Source: an uncultured Ruminococcus sp.
Lineage (GTDB): Bacteria; Bacillota; Clostridia; Oscillospirales; Acutalibacteraceae
Assembly (NCBI GenBank): GCA_902800065.1
Contig: CADCDE010000001.1
Span: 1-64,000 of the forward strand
Length of the DNA: 64,000 bases
Reading direction: 5' to 3'
The notes beneath the pieces were generated by a model. It saw only the letters and a program-made list of their open reading frames with translations. It searched no databases and was not told the origin of the DNA. Of the stretch, positions 1 to 8,447 are shown in pieces (within the stretch, counting starts at the first letter, position 1; each line of letters starts with the position of its first letter). The position numbers were made by a program, and so were the translations under genes.

Positions 1-2900
1 GATGCATTTTCAGTAGGCGTCAAAGTTTCTTCGTTTCCTGCATAACGAGTAAATGTGCTGACCTCAGTTGTATAGTATTCGTTGACAGTTCTTGAAGAGG
101 GAGAGGTAAAAGAAGCCGGATTATCGGCATTAGCCCCCGTACCCCTTGTAGGTATATGAAGCTGATTTGCCTGAACAATCGTCATTGTAGAATACTTTTT
201 GAACTGGCTTTCAAACTCTGCGGAAGATTCTGCATCATCACCCTCCATGCCGTACATAAGATAGAGATTACCGCTTGCATCGGTAATATTAGTCATTTTG
301 GAAATGCCATCATCTTTATCTTCCACACGAGTTGAGAACTGATCTACCCACAGATAGCTGACATTACCTACTGCCTTTATTGATGAAGTATTGTTGGAAA
401 AATTATATTTTTGCGTGGGATAGTAATTAAGTGTACTCGAGCCTGATGGTGCAGTACCGCTATCAACACTATCCCAATCAGTAAGCTTGTATGTATAACC
501 TTTAGTAAATTGTAGATCCTGAGTAGTCCTATTCCAACATCCATTACTACCTTTAATGATTTCACCTGCTGTATATGGAAATGTCAGTCCACAATTTGGA
601 TCCATTCTTACGAAATGTACACGTTCTTTTTGTCCGACATTAAAACTGTAAATATGATCCGAACCTGGAACAAGAGTACCTAATACAGTTCTATTATCGC
701 CAGTTCCTGTATAAAGATATGCACCTATCAATGCACTATCTTTATCCCAGTAATCAGTAGTACTTCCAATCTTAGTATTCAAAAAGATAATATCTTCTTG
801 CGTTACATCTACAGCATCGGTATTGGTTAAGACTGTTGTGATACTTTGAGCATCTGTGTTGCGTCTGTTTGTATTATATCTGACGTTTTTGTCATATGTA
901 GGATAAGGTACACCAACACCCGTTGTATCCTCTTCTTCAGCCGGTAAAGAACCTGACGGAGGTGTGTTAGATACATTATACATGAATACATCATCTTCAG
1001 CAGCAACCTGTGTTATCTTTTGCAGACCATCATTAACCACGCTAAAATCTGTATTCTCTCTGATTTTCATCTTACTGAAATTTGCTTCAACAGGGAAGTT
1101 ATAGCGAATTTTAAGGTTGGATTCCAACATACCACGTTCCATGTAGAATATTGTCATGGTGTGAGTATAGGTGTCATCGTATTTTGATACAGTGTTTGTT
1201 TTTCCCTCACTGTGTCCGAGGAGAGCAACAAATTCTGCTTGAGTAGACTTAATCGGAACATTTGTGGAAGGTGTCGCACCAAGATTATTTTTTCCGCTTG
1301 TACCAAAATCAAGTGCTTTCTTTGCTACAGCAGTTCTATTCTTAAAATTGATATAACCCTCTGATTTACCGTGTGCACCGCCAAGGTCAAGCACCAGATT
1401 ACCGTCAATGAATACCCAGAGGTCATCGTCACCGGTAAATTCAAACAATGTAGGAACTGTACCGCCCTTTTTCATAGCGTTGCCGTTTGCATCAAGAACT
1501 TCTGTTGTTCCATCTTCTGTCAGTTTGAATTCCATTTGGAATTTTGCACCGAAACAGCAGTTGTTATTAGCTTCGCTTGTATCCTTGGAATTGAATGGAA
1601 AGAATCCTTTACCACCACCGCCATAGATAGCTTCGGTAGTTTCTCTGAATCCGTTAGCAGAATCAAAGTACACATTGGAATCCTTTGAATTGAACTGATA
1701 ATATCTTGCCTGCTCAGTGGTAGTGCCGCTGTCGTCACCTGATACATAACCGACAACTGTACTTGCTTGTTTCCACACTTCATAGAATGGAAAGTAATAT
1801 CCCTTGCCGCTGTTTTCATAAGCAACCATACTGTTGTTGCTTTTTTGGGTTGCCCATGTGGAACTAAAGTAAGGCAGCTCTACATCATTTTGCATCAGTT
1901 TGCCGCCTGTTCCCAGTTGATTGTCTACCAGCTTTTGCACGGAAGCATCTGTTTGAGTTAGATTCCATTTATTTGTGGAATTGTTCCAAGTTGCACTTCT
2001 TAATGCAAGGTTTGCCTGCCAGTAAAAGTTGTTATAGGGATATACATTTGAAGATGTATATTGATTTATTGGAGGTTTACTTTGCTCATTGGGTTCATCT
2101 CTTAAAAAACAATCGAAATAAAGTGGGGTTTCATAATCGCAAGAATAAATATCTTTTGAACCTGCAGCTTTATATGCTCTATAATCACTTACATTTACGT
2201 AAAATGTATATCCATTTTCATATGTACTTGCGTTACCATTATATCGAACCACATCATTACCATAGTATTGTTCACCGCCGCCTGGCAGGTCGTCACTACC
2301 ATTTGTAAATTTTATTTGCGTAGGTGTAAATCCAACATAATCAGAATTAGTAGTACTAAATGTATATACAAATTCAACTGTGTTATTTTCGCCTCTTTGA
2401 TACGTCATTTTTTTGCCAGGCCAAGGGTTCGTTGCTGCTGAACCATTTCTCATATATATGCTTACATCGTCTGTTGATTTGTATCCAGAATTTTGAAGAA
2501 CTATTGTAATATTATTTCCAGCAGCAGATTCAAGATTACCATTCGAAATCGCACTATTGAATGTGGTAAAATGTTCCGTATCCACGCCAACAGTAGAATC
2601 AGGGGTGTAATCACCGCTGACACCATTAATTTCCTTGTCTGACCTGTAATCGTACATCATAACACTGGCTGGTTTCATTGTACCTTTATATACATAACCG
2701 CTTTCTACACCAGTAGTGTTCTTTGCCATTGTCTTGCTGTCTTTGGTATACTTGGTGATATAAAGGCTTTCTGATCCGCCCTCGTCCGCCTTAACTTCCA
2801 ACCCAATATACGGCAGCCCGACAAACACCATCACGAAAGCCAACACAAACGATATTATCCTCATCTTTGTTGTGATTCTTGTCTTAATCCTTATTTCCAC
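1..2900 (-). CDS. Secreted fibro-slime domain protein, 3' end outside window
   Basis: One frame stays open from GTG at 2900 to the left edge (about 966 residues visible); the C-terminus lies outside. GTG is chosen because AGGAGAGG sits 8 nt upstream and the protein then begins with basic residues and a hydrophobic signal (residues 14-30, ending near VKA). Around residues 115-215 the pattern WPGKKM followed by FTNG resembles starch-binding CBM26 modules. Near residues 480-530 the motif FTGDDDLWVFIDGNLVLDLG followed by GAHG is the signature of the fibro-slime domain, a PA14-related fold found in surface and adhesion proteins. I infer an extracellular matrix or substrate-binding protein. It lies directly downstream of, and co-directional with, the TnpB-like gene. 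The domain call is firm; the ligand is unknown. Confidence 0.85.
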   Translation of the reverse strand, partial: MEIRIKTRITTKMRIISFVLAFVMVFVGLPYIGLEVKADEGGSESLYITKYTKDSKTMAKNTTGVESGYVYKGTMKPASVMMYDYRSDKEINGVSGDYTPDSTVGVDTEHFTTFNSAISNGNLESAAGNNITIVLQNSGYKSTDDVSIYMRNGSAATNPWPGKKMTYQRGENNTVEFVYTFSTTNSDYVGFTPTQIKFTNGSDDLPGGGEQYYGNDVVRYNGNASTYENGYTFYVNVSDYRAYKAAGSKDIYSCDYETPLYFDCFLRDEPNEQSKPPINQYTSSNVYPYNNFYWQANLALRSATWNNSTNKWNLTQTDASVQKLVDNQLGTGGKLMQNDVELPYFSSTWATQKSNNSMVAYENSGKGYYFPFYEVWKQASTVVGYVSGDDSGTTTEQARYYQFNSKDSNVYFDSANGFRETTEAIYGGGGKGFFPFNSKDTSEANNNCCFGAKFQMEFKLTEDGTTEVLDANGNAMKKGGTVPTLFEFTGDDDLWVFIDGNLVLDLGGAHGKSEGYINFKNRTAVAKKALDFGTSGKNNLGATPSTNVPIKSTQAEFVALLGHSEGKTNTVSKYDDTYTHTMTIFYMERGMLESNLKIRYNFPVEANFSKMKIRENTDFSVVNDGLQKITQVAAEDDVFMYNVSNTPPSGSLPAEEEDTTGVGVPYPTYDKNVRYNTNRRNTDAQSITTVLTNTDAVDVTQEDIIFLNTKIGSTTDYWDKDSALIGAYLYTGTGDNRTVLGTLVPGSDHIYSFNVGQKERVHFVRMDPNCGLTFPYTAGEIIKGSNGCWNRTTQDLQFTKGYTYKLTDWDSVDSGTAPSGSSTLNYYPTQKYNFSNNTSSIKAVGNVSYLWVDQFSTRVEDKDDGISKMTNITDASGNLYLMYGMEGDDAESSAEFESQFKKYSTMTIVQANQLHIPTRGTGANADNPASFTSPSSRTVNEYYTTEVSTFTRYAGNEETLTPTENA

Positions 2901-2954
2901 GATGAATTCCTCTCCTTTATAAAGGTTAATTACTGAAGTGGCATATCCTCATAT

Positions 2955-3042
2955 TTAATATAAGGATTTCCCGCTCAAGTACACGAAACCGTATACAGAT
3001 AAAACGGGCTTTCTCCGTGTGCCCCACGGTACAGCATTTAAA
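2955..3042 (-). ncRNA. Candidate right end / guide-RNA scaffold of the TnpB-like element
   Basis: TnpB proteins use a right-end RNA (omega-RNA) that starts inside the gene's 3' part and runs past its stop. Immediately after the TnpB-like stop the minus strand has a perfect hairpin, CCGTG/CACGG with a 5-nt loop (3015-3029), then CTTGAGCGGG at 2970-2979, which resembles the tail that precedes the guide in IS605-type right ends. That resemblance is from memory and unverified. If it holds, the guide would begin around 2965 and read toward the fibro-slime gene's leader. The boundaries are inferred. Confidence 0.4.
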
Positions 3043-3981
3043 TTAAACAGCCTGAAAGCTGTAAAGCATTTTGCTTAATGCTATGTTGTCAGTCATGACA
3101 AGACTTTTTCCTTTTTCCAACAGCTTGTATTTCAGGAAAAACTTGAATAGTGCCCAGCCAAAGTCATAGCTGACACCCTGTGCCGGGTCTTTGATGCACA
3201 CACAGTCATAGGCATTGGCTATCTGCCGGGACTGCTTGTGCAGGAAGTCATCTCTTTGGCGGTAGAATTTTTCTCTGATTTTCAGCACTTTTTTGTGTTG
3301 TTTATCACGATTGTTTGACTTGTATTTCATGTTTGCGAGCCGTTTCTTTTCACGGCGAAGCTTTTTGAGCGTCTTTTGGATATACGGCGGATAGCCTATC
3401 TCTCTGCCGTTGCTGTCGGTAAATAAACCTTTGTCGGAGTATTCCACGCCGATACAGCTTTGCGGCAGGACATCGGTTTTCTGCGGCTCGTACTCAAACA
3501 GCACACACGCATAGTAGCGTCCTTTAAAGTCGCATTTCACGGTCACGGATTTCAGCTTGTAGCTGTCCGGTATGGTTCTGTGCAGTTTAATTTTCACCAA
3601 GCCTATCTTCGGCAGTTTTACAGCACCGTCCCGTATCACAATATTTCCGTTCACGCAGTTGGTAGTGTAGGCTTTTCGGGAATGTTTCTTTGATTTGAAT
3701 TTCGGAAAGCCGGCTGCGGGGTTTCTGAAAAACCTTGTATAGGCATCCTGCAAATTCAGCTGAGCATTGGCAAGAGCGAGGCTGTCTACCTCTCTGAGCC
3801 ACGGAAACGCTGTTTTGTACTGTGCGGGTGTATTTTTAAGCTGCTTGCCGGTTTCGTTGTAGTAAGCCAGCTTGTCGGTGAGCATCTTGTTAAATATAAA
3901 CCTCACGCCGTCAAAGGTTTTTTCTATTTTGGTTAATTGTTGAGGGGTAGGGTACATTCTGAATTTATATGCTTTGTTCAT
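3043..3981 (-). CDS. Nuclease-dead TnpB-like protein (IS200/IS605 OrfB family)
   Basis: The start is ATG 3981 with GGGTGA upstream; a longer frame from 4017 lacks a ribosome site. The product is 312 residues, against about 370-400 for active TnpB. The N-terminus is typical (YKFRMYPTPQQ; the SLALANAQLNLQDAY helix; GFPKFKSKK; KLPKIGLVKIKLHR). The RuvC motifs are damaged. The first Asp of the usual G-[LIV]-D-Y-S motif is Glu180 (IGVEYS). The second, usually VEDxN, is IKDPAQ with Lys264 in place of the catalytic Glu. The CxxC zinc ribbon and final DRDxNAAxN motif are absent; after KSLVMTDNIALSK the frame runs on for nine codons (MLYSFQAV, then stop). The frame is otherwise intact. DNA cleavage should be impossible, but guide RNA and DNA binding could persist, as in described TnpB-like nuclease-dead repressors (TldR). 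The alternative is a decaying insertion sequence. Confidence 0.85.
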   Translation of the reverse strand: MNKAYKFRMYPTPQQLTKIEKTFDGVRFIFNKMLTDKLAYYNETGKQLKNTPAQYKTAFPWLREVDSLALANAQLNLQDAYTRFFRNPAAGFPKFKSKKHSRKAYTTNCVNGNIVIRDGAVKLPKIGLVKIKLHRTIPDSYKLKSVTVKCDFKGRYYACVLFEYEPQKTDVLPQSCIGVEYSDKGLFTDSNGREIGYPPYIQKTLKKLRREKKRLANMKYKSNNRDKQHKKVLKIREKFYRQRDDFLHKQSRQIANAYDCVCIKDPAQGVSYDFGWALFKFFLKYKLLEKGKSLVMTDNIALSKMLYSFQAV

Positions 3982-4027
3982 GTTGTTCACCCTTTTTGTA
4001 TATGTCACAAAAAACACTGAAAGGTGC

Positions 4028-4053
4028 TCAGGGGGGTAACTGAGCAGCTTTCG
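4028..4053. repeat. Hairpin upstream of the TnpB-like gene, possible IS605 left end
   Basis: GCTCAG and CTGAGC arms enclose a loop rich in G on the plus strand, just upstream of the TnpB-like start. IS200/IS605 elements carry subterminal hairpins at each end recognised by TnpA; no tnpA is present here. Assigning it as the left end is inference. Confidence 0.35.
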
Positions 4054-4065
4054 GCATATTTTGAA

Positions 4066-4124
4066 AAATTAGCAATTAGCAATCATAATTAGAGGCATTG
4101 CACATTGCACATTGTACATTGTAT
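4066..4124. repeat. Inverted arrays of AGCAATT / CACATTG motifs
   Basis: Two copies of ATTAGCA-type motif (4068-4084) face three copies of CACATTG-type motif (4097-4123) across a short spacer, so ATTGC and GCAAT units can pair. The same family flanks the pgk-tpiA gap at 21058-21204. It is non-coding. Confidence 0.6.
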
Positions 4125-4255
4125 TAAATGAACGCCACCCCCGAGCAGGCAGCTTATTCAGCGTGTCTGCCGGGGGCGGCTGCTGTTCATTTAGTATTCG
4201 GTTTTCAGCTGTCCCGGCACACCGTATTTCAGCGTGTCGGGGGCTGTTAGTTATT
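4125..4255 (-). terminator. Tandem GC-rich hairpins after the BsaA-like gene
   Basis: Two strong inverted repeats follow the stop at 4285 in transcription order. The first pairs CCGGCACACCG-like and CGTGTCGGGGG-like arms (about 4212-4250). The second runs from about 4125 to 4192, with arms beginning AATGAAC and ending GTTCATT and a CCCCCG/CGGGGG core. No clean U-run follows, so the role may be mRNA 3'-end protection as much as termination. Confidence 0.5.
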
Positions 4256-4284
4256 CAGTTGCGGTTAGGTTGCTGTGGGTTAGA

Positions 4285-6246
4285 TTATGCCCATGTGAGT
4301 GCAGTGTTGATATCTGTTGGTGTAGTCAAAGTAGCTGTTTTACCAAGTTCAGTAGTTGTTGAATCAGCTAATATCGTTGTATTATCATCAGCATAAGTAA
4401 TCTGAGCAGACTTAAGTGCAACATTCAGATCGAAATCAAATGATTTATACATTTTTTCTGTTACGCTACTGTCAAGTTCTACACTATCTATGAGTTTTGA
4501 AGATGTCTCTCCACCCTCAAGAATACTTGTGTAATAGAAAACTGCTTCATTATTAGCAATAGGATTCGGAAGAACCTGCCACTTTTCAGCAGTTCCACCT
4601 GCTGTTACATCGTTAGCAAGGTTGATGTTGATCTTAAGAACATCAGTAGCTGATGTTGCAGCAGCGGCAGCAGTCTGAGCGGCATTATATGCAGCATTAG
4701 CAGCAGACAATTCAGCATCAGCAGCAGCTTTCTGAGCTGTCAATTTTGCAAGTGTCGCAGCTGATTCTGTACCGGCAGCAACGGCGCTATTATAAGCAGC
4801 AAGAGCAGCATCATAAGCAGCTTGTTTTGTTGTTACTTCATCATCAGCAGCAGCTTTTGCAGCTAAAGCATCATTATAAGCCTGGGTAGCACCAGAAGAA
4901 GCATTACCAAGTGTTGTTATTGCAGCCTGAAGTACACCATAAAGTGAACCAGGTGTATAATGTCCTGTAGTTTCGTTTCCATCCGTTTGTCCGTAAGCCT
5001 TTTTCATTTCATTTTCATAGTTTGTCTTAGCAATAAGTTCAGCGGCAACGAGCTGATAATAATCATGCAGCTCAGCAGAAGGAGTAAACTTTTGAAGCTC
5101 TTCAACCGTCAATGTTGCCAAAGTATTGTTTGTAACTCCTGCCGGATTTGTTGCAAGCCATGCAGCTACTTCATTTGCAAAAGCATTTGCCTGATCAGTG
5201 TTAGCGGTATCCCAAGCAGTTTTTGCTGCTGTAGCATCCTGATATGTCTTTAACAACGAGCCAGACTGAGGGGAAGAAGCTGAACCAGATGCTCCAAACA
5301 GTTTTGCTTTTGAAGCATCGTAAGCTGCCTGCGCTGCATTTTTAGCATTAGTTGCATTATTGTAAGCAGTAGTTGCAGTCAACAACGTAGCAGCAGCAGT
5401 TGACTGAGCCGAAAGTGCAGCATTTAATTCATCTTGTGCACTTGTCAATGCTGTATTTTGGGATGAAGTTGTTCCTGAATTAGCTGCATTCTCATCTGTC
5501 GCTTTATTAACAAGCTGTGTCAAATACTGAACATTGTGATTTGCTGCATCGAGACGAGCAGCTGCTTTCTCTAAGTCTGAGAACAAACTATTAGGAATAC
5601 CAGTATCATAAGTAGCAACTAATTTATGATTTGCAGCATCATACTCCAATGCAACAGGATCTATAGTTTCTGTTTTTTCTTCTAAATATTTGCAGGTTGC
5701 AGCAGAAAGATTACCATCAGTTGCTACTCCATCATCAGCAAGGTCAACCTGTGAATCCGGTGTAATGTTCAGATCTGTTATCTTAAAGAACTTACCAGTT
5801 GTACTATCATAATAATAACCTTCGTATTCAAATGTTTCAGCTTGCGTACCAGTATCAACATCAATACTTCTTCTGAAAACATACAGTCCATCAGCATCTG
5901 GTGTAAACTCAGTCTTTACCGTAGTGCCCTGATCAGCTGGACGAATTACAATCTGGTCACCGAGAGTTTTAGTAGATGTAGCAGGCTTAAAAGCAAGGAA
6001 AGAACCAGCCTCCATAACATATCTCTCTTCTTCTGTCAATTCAACACATTTTGAAGCATCAAATATTTCTGTAGGAACTTCATTAGTGATTGTAAGAACA
6101 CCAGATACAGTTTCTTTAACAAATGCACCAATATTACCAGTGTTAGTAGCATAAACATCTTTGTTAATAGTATTTCCGGGCAGCCAGTTTTTCGGCGGAG
6201 CAAAGGACTCGACGATTCTTACATCATAATCAGCATTTGCTGACAA
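4285..6246 (-). CDS. BsaA-like SipW-type exported matrix protein with alanine-rich central region; 5' end uncertain
   Basis: The first usable start in frame is TTG 6246 (653 residues), but the homologous sequence continues upstream: the frame reads KRLTGNFILF then TTFAWFTSTDEVTNRLSA, a SipW-type signal and mature N-terminus, up to a TGA at 6340-6342 with no ATG/GTG/TTG between and no ribosome site. The N-terminal half (NTINKDVYATNTGNIGAFVKE) and C-terminal 115 residues match the BsaA family of SipW-dependent biofilm matrix proteins as I know it. Residues about 225-535 are a low-complexity alanine-rich, coiled-coil-prone insert built on AAYNAA/AAKAAAD themes. It points away from the three-gene SipW-type operon to its right. 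It may be a 5'-damaged pseudogene, use a non-standard start, or contain a sequencing frameshift near 6325. Confidence 0.7.
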   Translation of the reverse strand: MSANADYDVRIVESFAPPKNWLPGNTINKDVYATNTGNIGAFVKETVSGVLTITNEVPTEIFDASKCVELTEEERYVMEAGSFLAFKPATSTKTLGDQIVIRPADQGTTVKTEFTPDADGLYVFRRSIDVDTGTQAETFEYEGYYYDSTTGKFFKITDLNITPDSQVDLADDGVATDGNLSAATCKYLEEKTETIDPVALEYDAANHKLVATYDTGIPNSLFSDLEKAAARLDAANHNVQYLTQLVNKATDENAANSGTTSSQNTALTSAQDELNAALSAQSTAAATLLTATTAYNNATNAKNAAQAAYDASKAKLFGASGSASSPQSGSLLKTYQDATAAKTAWDTANTDQANAFANEVAAWLATNPAGVTNNTLATLTVEELQKFTPSAELHDYYQLVAAELIAKTNYENEMKKAYGQTDGNETTGHYTPGSLYGVLQAAITTLGNASSGATQAYNDALAAKAAADDEVTTKQAAYDAALAAYNSAVAAGTESAATLAKLTAQKAAADAELSAANAAYNAAQTAAAAATSATDVLKININLANDVTAGGTAEKWQVLPNPIANNEAVFYYTSILEGGETSSKLIDSVELDSSVTEKMYKSFDFDLNVALKSAQITYADDNTTILADSTTTELGKTATLTTPTDINTALTWA

Positions 6247-6481
6247 ACGGTTGGTAACCTCATCCGTAGATGTGAACCATGCAAATGTAGTGCGTGCAAA
6301 AAGTATGAAATTGCCTGTAAGCCTCTTTGGGAGCGGAGTTCAGCCGACAAAAATTCGATTTTCAGCCCGATTTTTTTGGTACTGAAATGATGAAATTTGT
6401 ACTATGTCATGAAATTTTGTACCGTTTTTTGGTCAATTTAACAAAATAGTAAATCTGTACAACATTTTTTCGCAAATTTTC

Positions 6482-6510
6482 TTGATTATGTCGAAAATAT
6501 GGTGTAAAAT
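6482..6510 (+). promoter_or_regulatory. SigA-type promoter, distal
   Basis: TTGATT (6482-6487), a 17-nt spacer and TAAAAT (6505-6510) lie upstream of the SipW-type operon, about 70 nt before a second, better promoter. The surrounding 6340-6640 stretch is very AT-rich and holds no gene. Confidence 0.5.
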
Positions 6511-6575
6511 ATTTATAAGGGAAAATTTCAATTCAGTTTTGTGAGAATATAGGATAAATATACAAAAGATTTTTA

Positions 6576-6604
6576 TTGAAATTAATTTGTTATTATAGTA
6601 TAAT
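6576..6604 (+). promoter_or_regulatory. SigA-type promoter of the SipW-type operon
   Basis: TTGAAA (6576-6581), 17 nt, TATAAT (6599-6604) is close to consensus. It would give a leader of about 50 nt before ATG 6661. Confidence 0.75.
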
Positions 6605-6660
6605 AATATGTAAAGAATTTTTGAGTTTTCGTAAAATTTGTGAAAGGAGAGCAGTTTACT

Positions 6661-7521
6661 ATGTCCGAGAAAACTACAAATACACCACCGAAATATAAAC
6701 GGTCTCCGGCTTTGAATGCAAGTATTATATTAGTTTTTTTGAGTATAGTACTGTTGATAACATTGGCAATGTTTGTATCCTTTGACGAAGTGACCAACCG
6801 ATTTGAAGCCGGCAAGGTTGATATTGTACTGACAGAGCCTCACTGGGATCCCAAAAACGGAGAAGAAACCGTGCCGAATACATTCATAGACAAAGATCCG
6901 ACTATCTTCAACAAGGAGGATACCGTCAATACATATGTATTCCTGGAAGTTATAGTTCCGTATGATGATGATCCGAATCTTATCATAGAAAAAGCTTATC
7001 AAGATGATAAGATATATGCCGGAAAGCCAGCTTATACAAACACGGAAGGTAAAAAAATTCCGTTGTATAAATTCGTTGCGACAGGTGAAGCGTACGTTAA
7101 AGACAATTTGGATAATGTTAATAATTTAACCGGTTATACGGGTGATGACCTTTATAAAGAAACGCAGAATATAAATACTGCCAGTTGGAAACTTATTGAT
7201 GACTATCCACAATCAAATGCAACGAATAAAACTTGGACTTATGTATATGCTTATGTTCAGGCAAATAATAATGAAAAGTTGGAACAGCTTCCTCCAAAGA
7301 CAACTGTACAAATTCCCTTATTCAATAAGATATATGTTCAGAATTTCAGGGAAAGAAAAGCCGATTCAACTAACCATGTTACAGCATTTCCCGATCCTGC
7401 AAGGGATTACAGCATACATATAAATGCCTATGGTATTCAGGCTAATTTCCTTAAGCCTGATAATCAAACGACAGACATTCCGGGAGAAGTATGGGCAATG
7501 TTGAATCCGACAACACCATAA
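6661..7521 (+). CDS. SipW-type exported protein, TasA/camelysin-like (first of three)
   Basis: ATG 6661 follows AAAGGAGA with a 10-nt gap; an in-frame GTG at 6640 lies ahead of that site and is unlikely. The 287-residue product has a short cytoplasmic head, one hydrophobic segment (about residues 20-42) and then SFDEVTNRFEAGKVDIVLTE, the pattern that follows SipW cleavage in TasA, BsaA and camelysin proteins. The C-terminal half carries YSIHINAYGIQA, shared with the next gene (ITIDAYGIQA), so these are paralogues. It is first in an operon with 7544 and 8448. I infer a secreted, fibre- or matrix-forming subunit; no SipW peptidase gene is visible in the window. Confidence 0.8.
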   Translation: MSEKTTNTPPKYKRSPALNASIILVFLSIVLLITLAMFVSFDEVTNRFEAGKVDIVLTEPHWDPKNGEETVPNTFIDKDPTIFNKEDTVNTYVFLEVIVPYDDDPNLIIEKAYQDDKIYAGKPAYTNTEGKKIPLYKFVATGEAYVKDNLDNVNNLTGYTGDDLYKETQNINTASWKLIDDYPQSNATNKTWTYVYAYVQANNNEKLEQLPPKTTVQIPLFNKIYVQNFRERKADSTNHVTAFPDPARDYSIHINAYGIQANFLKPDNQTTDIPGEVWAMLNPTTP

Positions 7522-7543
7522 ACAGAAAGCGAGATGATTTTGT

Positions 7544-8437
7544 GTGAAGAAAGTAAAGACTATTGTACCAATAGCCCTCGCTTGTACTACAATTATCGCA
7601 TTTTTTTCACTTGGAGCGACAATATCGTATTTGACGGATGCTGAAGCGAAAGATAATATTATAACAATAGGCAAGGTTGCTCTTGAAATTGATGAGCCGA
7701 GTTATGAGGATAGTAAGATAGTTGCGGCAGGAGGTTCCGTTACAAAAAATCCTGTCATTACAAATATAGGCACAAAAGACGAGTATGTATTTTTCCGAGT
7801 AGGAGTTCCGAAAAGAAATGTCACACTTCTTTATGAAGCACACACAGAAATAGGTGATAATCCAAAAAGAATATATGAAGAAGGTACACCTACTGAAAAT
7901 AATAGGACATTTGACGATAATTATAATACAACGGCAATAGTACAAAAATCTGATGAAATCTACAAAATAATAGCCGATGGTGTCAATGGTACAACATCAA
8001 CAGCGGTTTCAGCTGAACTTACTGATAATGGTGAACCGAAAGCTTCGCCCCAACTTGATTTTTACTACAATAAAGGTGTTGATTCATCAAATAATGTAAA
8101 AGAGGGCTGGATATATCTGAAAAGGGAACTCAATCAGCCAACATCAGGAACAGATGCAGGAAAGTATGATTATTACTATTTCGGATATAACAAAAAGCTC
8201 GCAAAGGAGAAGAAGACAGTATCACTTTTTGACAGGATACAGTTAAAGAGCTTCATTGATGAGGAGGTCAATTCTAAAGATGATGATAAGCCATTAAATG
8301 AAGAAACCCAAATCACAATAGATGCGTATGGTATACAGGCTGACAGCTTGGGGGGTGAGTTGAACAGTTTAAGAGATTTTGTTGAACAAGCGGATTTACT
8401 GAAAATTTTTAATATAATTAAAGAGAAAAAGGGGTGA
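7544..8437 (+). CDS. SipW-type exported protein, TasA/camelysin-like (second of three)
   Basis: The GTG start at 7544 lies 22 nt after the previous stop; the ribosome site is weak (GAGATGA), suggesting coupled translation. The 297-residue product has a short signal (residues 4-27) running into TISYLTDAEAKDNIITIGKV and ALEIDEP, the clearest TasA/camelysin-type junction of the three (Y-[FL]-T-D-x-E, N-x-[FI]-T-x-G). Later regions include IGTKDEYVFFRVGVP and a basic loop before DAYGIQAD. It is predicted to be extracellular and beta-sandwich-like. The matrix function is inferred from the family. Confidence 0.82.
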   Translation: MKKVKTIVPIALACTTIIAFFSLGATISYLTDAEAKDNIITIGKVALEIDEPSYEDSKIVAAGGSVTKNPVITNIGTKDEYVFFRVGVPKRNVTLLYEAHTEIGDNPKRIYEEGTPTENNRTFDDNYNTTAIVQKSDEIYKIIADGVNGTTSTAVSAELTDNGEPKASPQLDFYYNKGVDSSNNVKEGWIYLKRELNQPTSGTDAGKYDYYYFGYNKKLAKEKKTVSLFDRIQLKSFIDEEVNSKDDDKPLNEETQITIDAYGIQADSLGGELNSLRDFVEQADLLKIFNIIKEKKG

Positions 8438-8447
8438 ATAAGCAGCC

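Noticed and set aside
1371-1825. Frames of about 100 codons on both strands in the first 2 kb
   Set aside because: They are shadows of the fibro-slime gene, whose frame is open from 2900 to the window edge.
4066-4124. Tandem CACATTG units as a CRISPR or origin iteron array
   Set aside because: Units are 7 nt, imperfect and arranged as inverted arms. The same pattern recurs at other intergenic sites without replication genes.
6318-6332. Programmed -1 frameshift at CCCAAAG in the BsaA-like gene
   Set aside because: The heptamer is not in the frame needed for slippage from the upstream TTG frame, and no downstream stimulatory structure is obvious.
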